From Bacteroidales bacterium (GTDB lineage: Bacteria; Bacteroidota; Bacteroidia; Bacteroidales; Muribaculaceae), in contig JAUNCU010000151.1 in NCBI GenBank assembly GCA_030526455.1, forward strand, positions 1 through 6,867: a stretch of DNA of 6,867 nucleotides, written 5' to 3'. Both the position numbers and the translations under genes were made by a program. A model generated the notes under the pieces. That model did not search any database and was not told the DNA's origin. It was given only the letters and a program-made list of their open reading frames with translations. Shown here piece by piece: positions 6,394 to 6,867 of this stretch (its first letter is position 1; each line of letters starts with the position of its first letter).

Positions 6394-6433
6394 CGAGAGC
6401 GAGCCGTAATAGGTTCGCTCTTGGTTTTTTTTT
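6394..6433 (+). terminator. Intrinsic terminator of the protease operon
   Basis: AGAGCGAGCC (6396-6405) pairs over 10 bp with GGTTCGCTCT (6412-6421), with one G-T wobble and loop GTAATA. Two or three more pairs extend the base (C6394-G6423). Nine T residues follow (6425-6433). It lies 38 nt after the lipoprotein stop codon and is the strongest terminator in the window. Confidence 0.92.
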
Positions 6434-6462
6434 GTGTGCGGTGTGAAAAAAGAGCCTCCCCC

Positions 6463-6500
6463 CTACTATATTCTGGGTTCTGCAACACCCTCGGTGGGTG
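6463..6500. repeat. Dispersed intergenic repeat, copy C (box plus hairpin)
   Basis: CTACTATATTCTGGGTTCTG (6463-6482), then CAACA, aligns with the boxes at 271 and 4411 (CTACnAyATTCTG is the conserved core). CACCC (6486-6490) then pairs with GGGTG (6496-6500) around loop TCGGT. It is the most diverged of the three copies, but order and spacing are kept. Confidence 0.55.
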
Positions 6501-6503
6501 GTC

Positions 6504-6535
6504 GCCTAGTGTTAGGGTTGCGATTGCCTAGTGTT
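6504..6535. repeat. Short direct repeat GCCTAGTGTT
   Basis: GCCTAGTGTT occurs at 6504-6513 and again at 6526-6535, a period of 22 bp. A third, diverged form, GCCTGACGTT, stands at 6735-6744 at the start of the second long repeat unit. Confidence 0.6.
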
Positions 6536-6734
6536 TTGTTATAGGGCTGCCCCTTTTTTTTGAGTTTTCGGGAGTGGCTGTCCGAAAACTCGGGTTACTA
6601 CCATAACCGACCCTCTCCGAGGCTCATCCCTTTTTGGCTCCCTATCTCCAAGCCGCGCTCGCGAATTGCTGCGCAATTCACTCGCTTGCATGGAGTTAAC
6701 CATGATAAGCCGTCTCCGACGGCGGAGGGCGGTC
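6526..6734 (+). repeat. Long imperfect tandem repeat, unit 1 (contains R2 plus-strand copy)
   Basis: It begins GCCTAGTGTTTTGTTATAG and matches unit 2 from 6735, with an offset of 208-215 bp caused by small indels. A perfect 10-bp inverted repeat, GAGTTTTCGG (6562-6571) and CCGAAAACTC (6582-6591), lies at its core. The most conserved part is 6576-6625, including TACCATAACCGACCCTCTCC and GAGGCTC. Other hairpins are GAATTGC-TGC-GCAATTC (6663-6679) and GCCGTC-TCC-GACGGC (6709-6723). The open reading frame across this unit (6560-6754) has a TTG start and looks spurious. Confidence 0.75.
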
Positions 6735-6867
6735 GCCTGACGTTTTCGCTATAGTCCTGCCGGATTTTTGAGTTTTCGGACAGGCTGGGGGGCTGTCCGA
6801 AAGCTTAGGTTGTTACCATAACCGACCCTCTCCGAGGCTCTTTTCTTTGCGGCCGCATATCTCCAAG
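6735..6867 (+). repeat. Long imperfect tandem repeat, unit 2, cut by the window end
   Basis: It repeats unit 1 from GCCTGACGTTTTCGCTATAG onward. The stretch 6791-6840 aligns without gaps to 6576-6625 at an offset of 215, and ATCTCCAAG at the window end aligns to 6644-6652. Its core hairpin pairs TTTCGGACAG (6774-6783) with CTGTCCGAAA (6793-6802), extended outward by mixed Watson-Crick and wobble pairs, around loop GCTGGGGGG. The end of the unit is outside the window. Confidence 0.75.

Noticed and set aside
6560..6754. A 64-residue open frame in the right-hand repeat array
   Set aside because: It starts with TTG inside a hairpin arm, has no domain or signal, and follows the tandem repeat. Such frames are typical of repeat sequence.
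6504..6867. CRISPR array
   Set aside because: There are only two long units with a period near 208-215 bp and diverged sequence, with no short identical repeats or unique spacers of equal length.

Overview
The window reads as a piece of a Bacteroidales chromosome, probably a gut commensal (Muribaculaceae, Prevotella or Barnesiella-like; the family is a guess). Four things point there. There are no Shine-Dalgarno motifs before the genes. The promoter before the protease gene has the Bacteroides form TTTG-N19-TAAATTTG. The large secreted nuclease ends in a type IX secretion (T9SS)-like C-terminal domain. A lipoprotein C10 (streptopain-type) protease is paired with a small lipoprotein.

Layout. 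1-42 is the 3' end of a tRNA-Val (anticodon UAC) cut by the window edge, followed by its terminator. 153-210 is a second copy of the last part of that tRNA plus its terminator, without the 5' part of a tRNA. 211-439 is non-coding and carries a repeat box, a perfect 12-bp inverted repeat and a possible -7 element. 440-3277 (+) encodes a secreted multidomain endonuclease I family protein. 3286-4269 (-) encodes a Gfo/Idh/MocA oxidoreductase of the dihydrodiol-dehydrogenase type, convergent with the nuclease gene and only 8 nt from it. 4270-4696 is non-coding and holds folded repeats and a clear promoter. 4697-5932 and 5945-6355 (+) form a two-gene operon, a C10 cysteine protease lipoprotein and a small lipoprotein, closed by a strong terminator at 6394-6433. 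From 6434 to the end there is no credible gene, only repeats: a third copy of the box and an imperfect tandem repeat with a period near 208-215 bp that runs off the window.

Function. Three of the four proteins are exported and the set suggests extracellular nucleic acid and protein processing at the cell surface. Nothing shows that the nuclease, the oxidoreductase and the protease operon work together. The protease and the downstream lipoprotein are the only pair with real operon evidence. The lipoprotein may modulate or inhibit the protease, by analogy with C10 protease-inhibitor pairs of Bacteroides, but that is inference.

The most unusual content is between genes: a dispersed repeat family (box plus C-rich/G-rich hairpin) in all three large intergenic regions, a second repeat family in three copies and both orientations, a duplicated tRNA tail, and a 19-nt element shared by the upstream regions of the two exported-enzyme genes. 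Base composition swings strongly, from about 70% GC in parts of the nuclease gene to about 22% GC near the 3' end of the protease gene.
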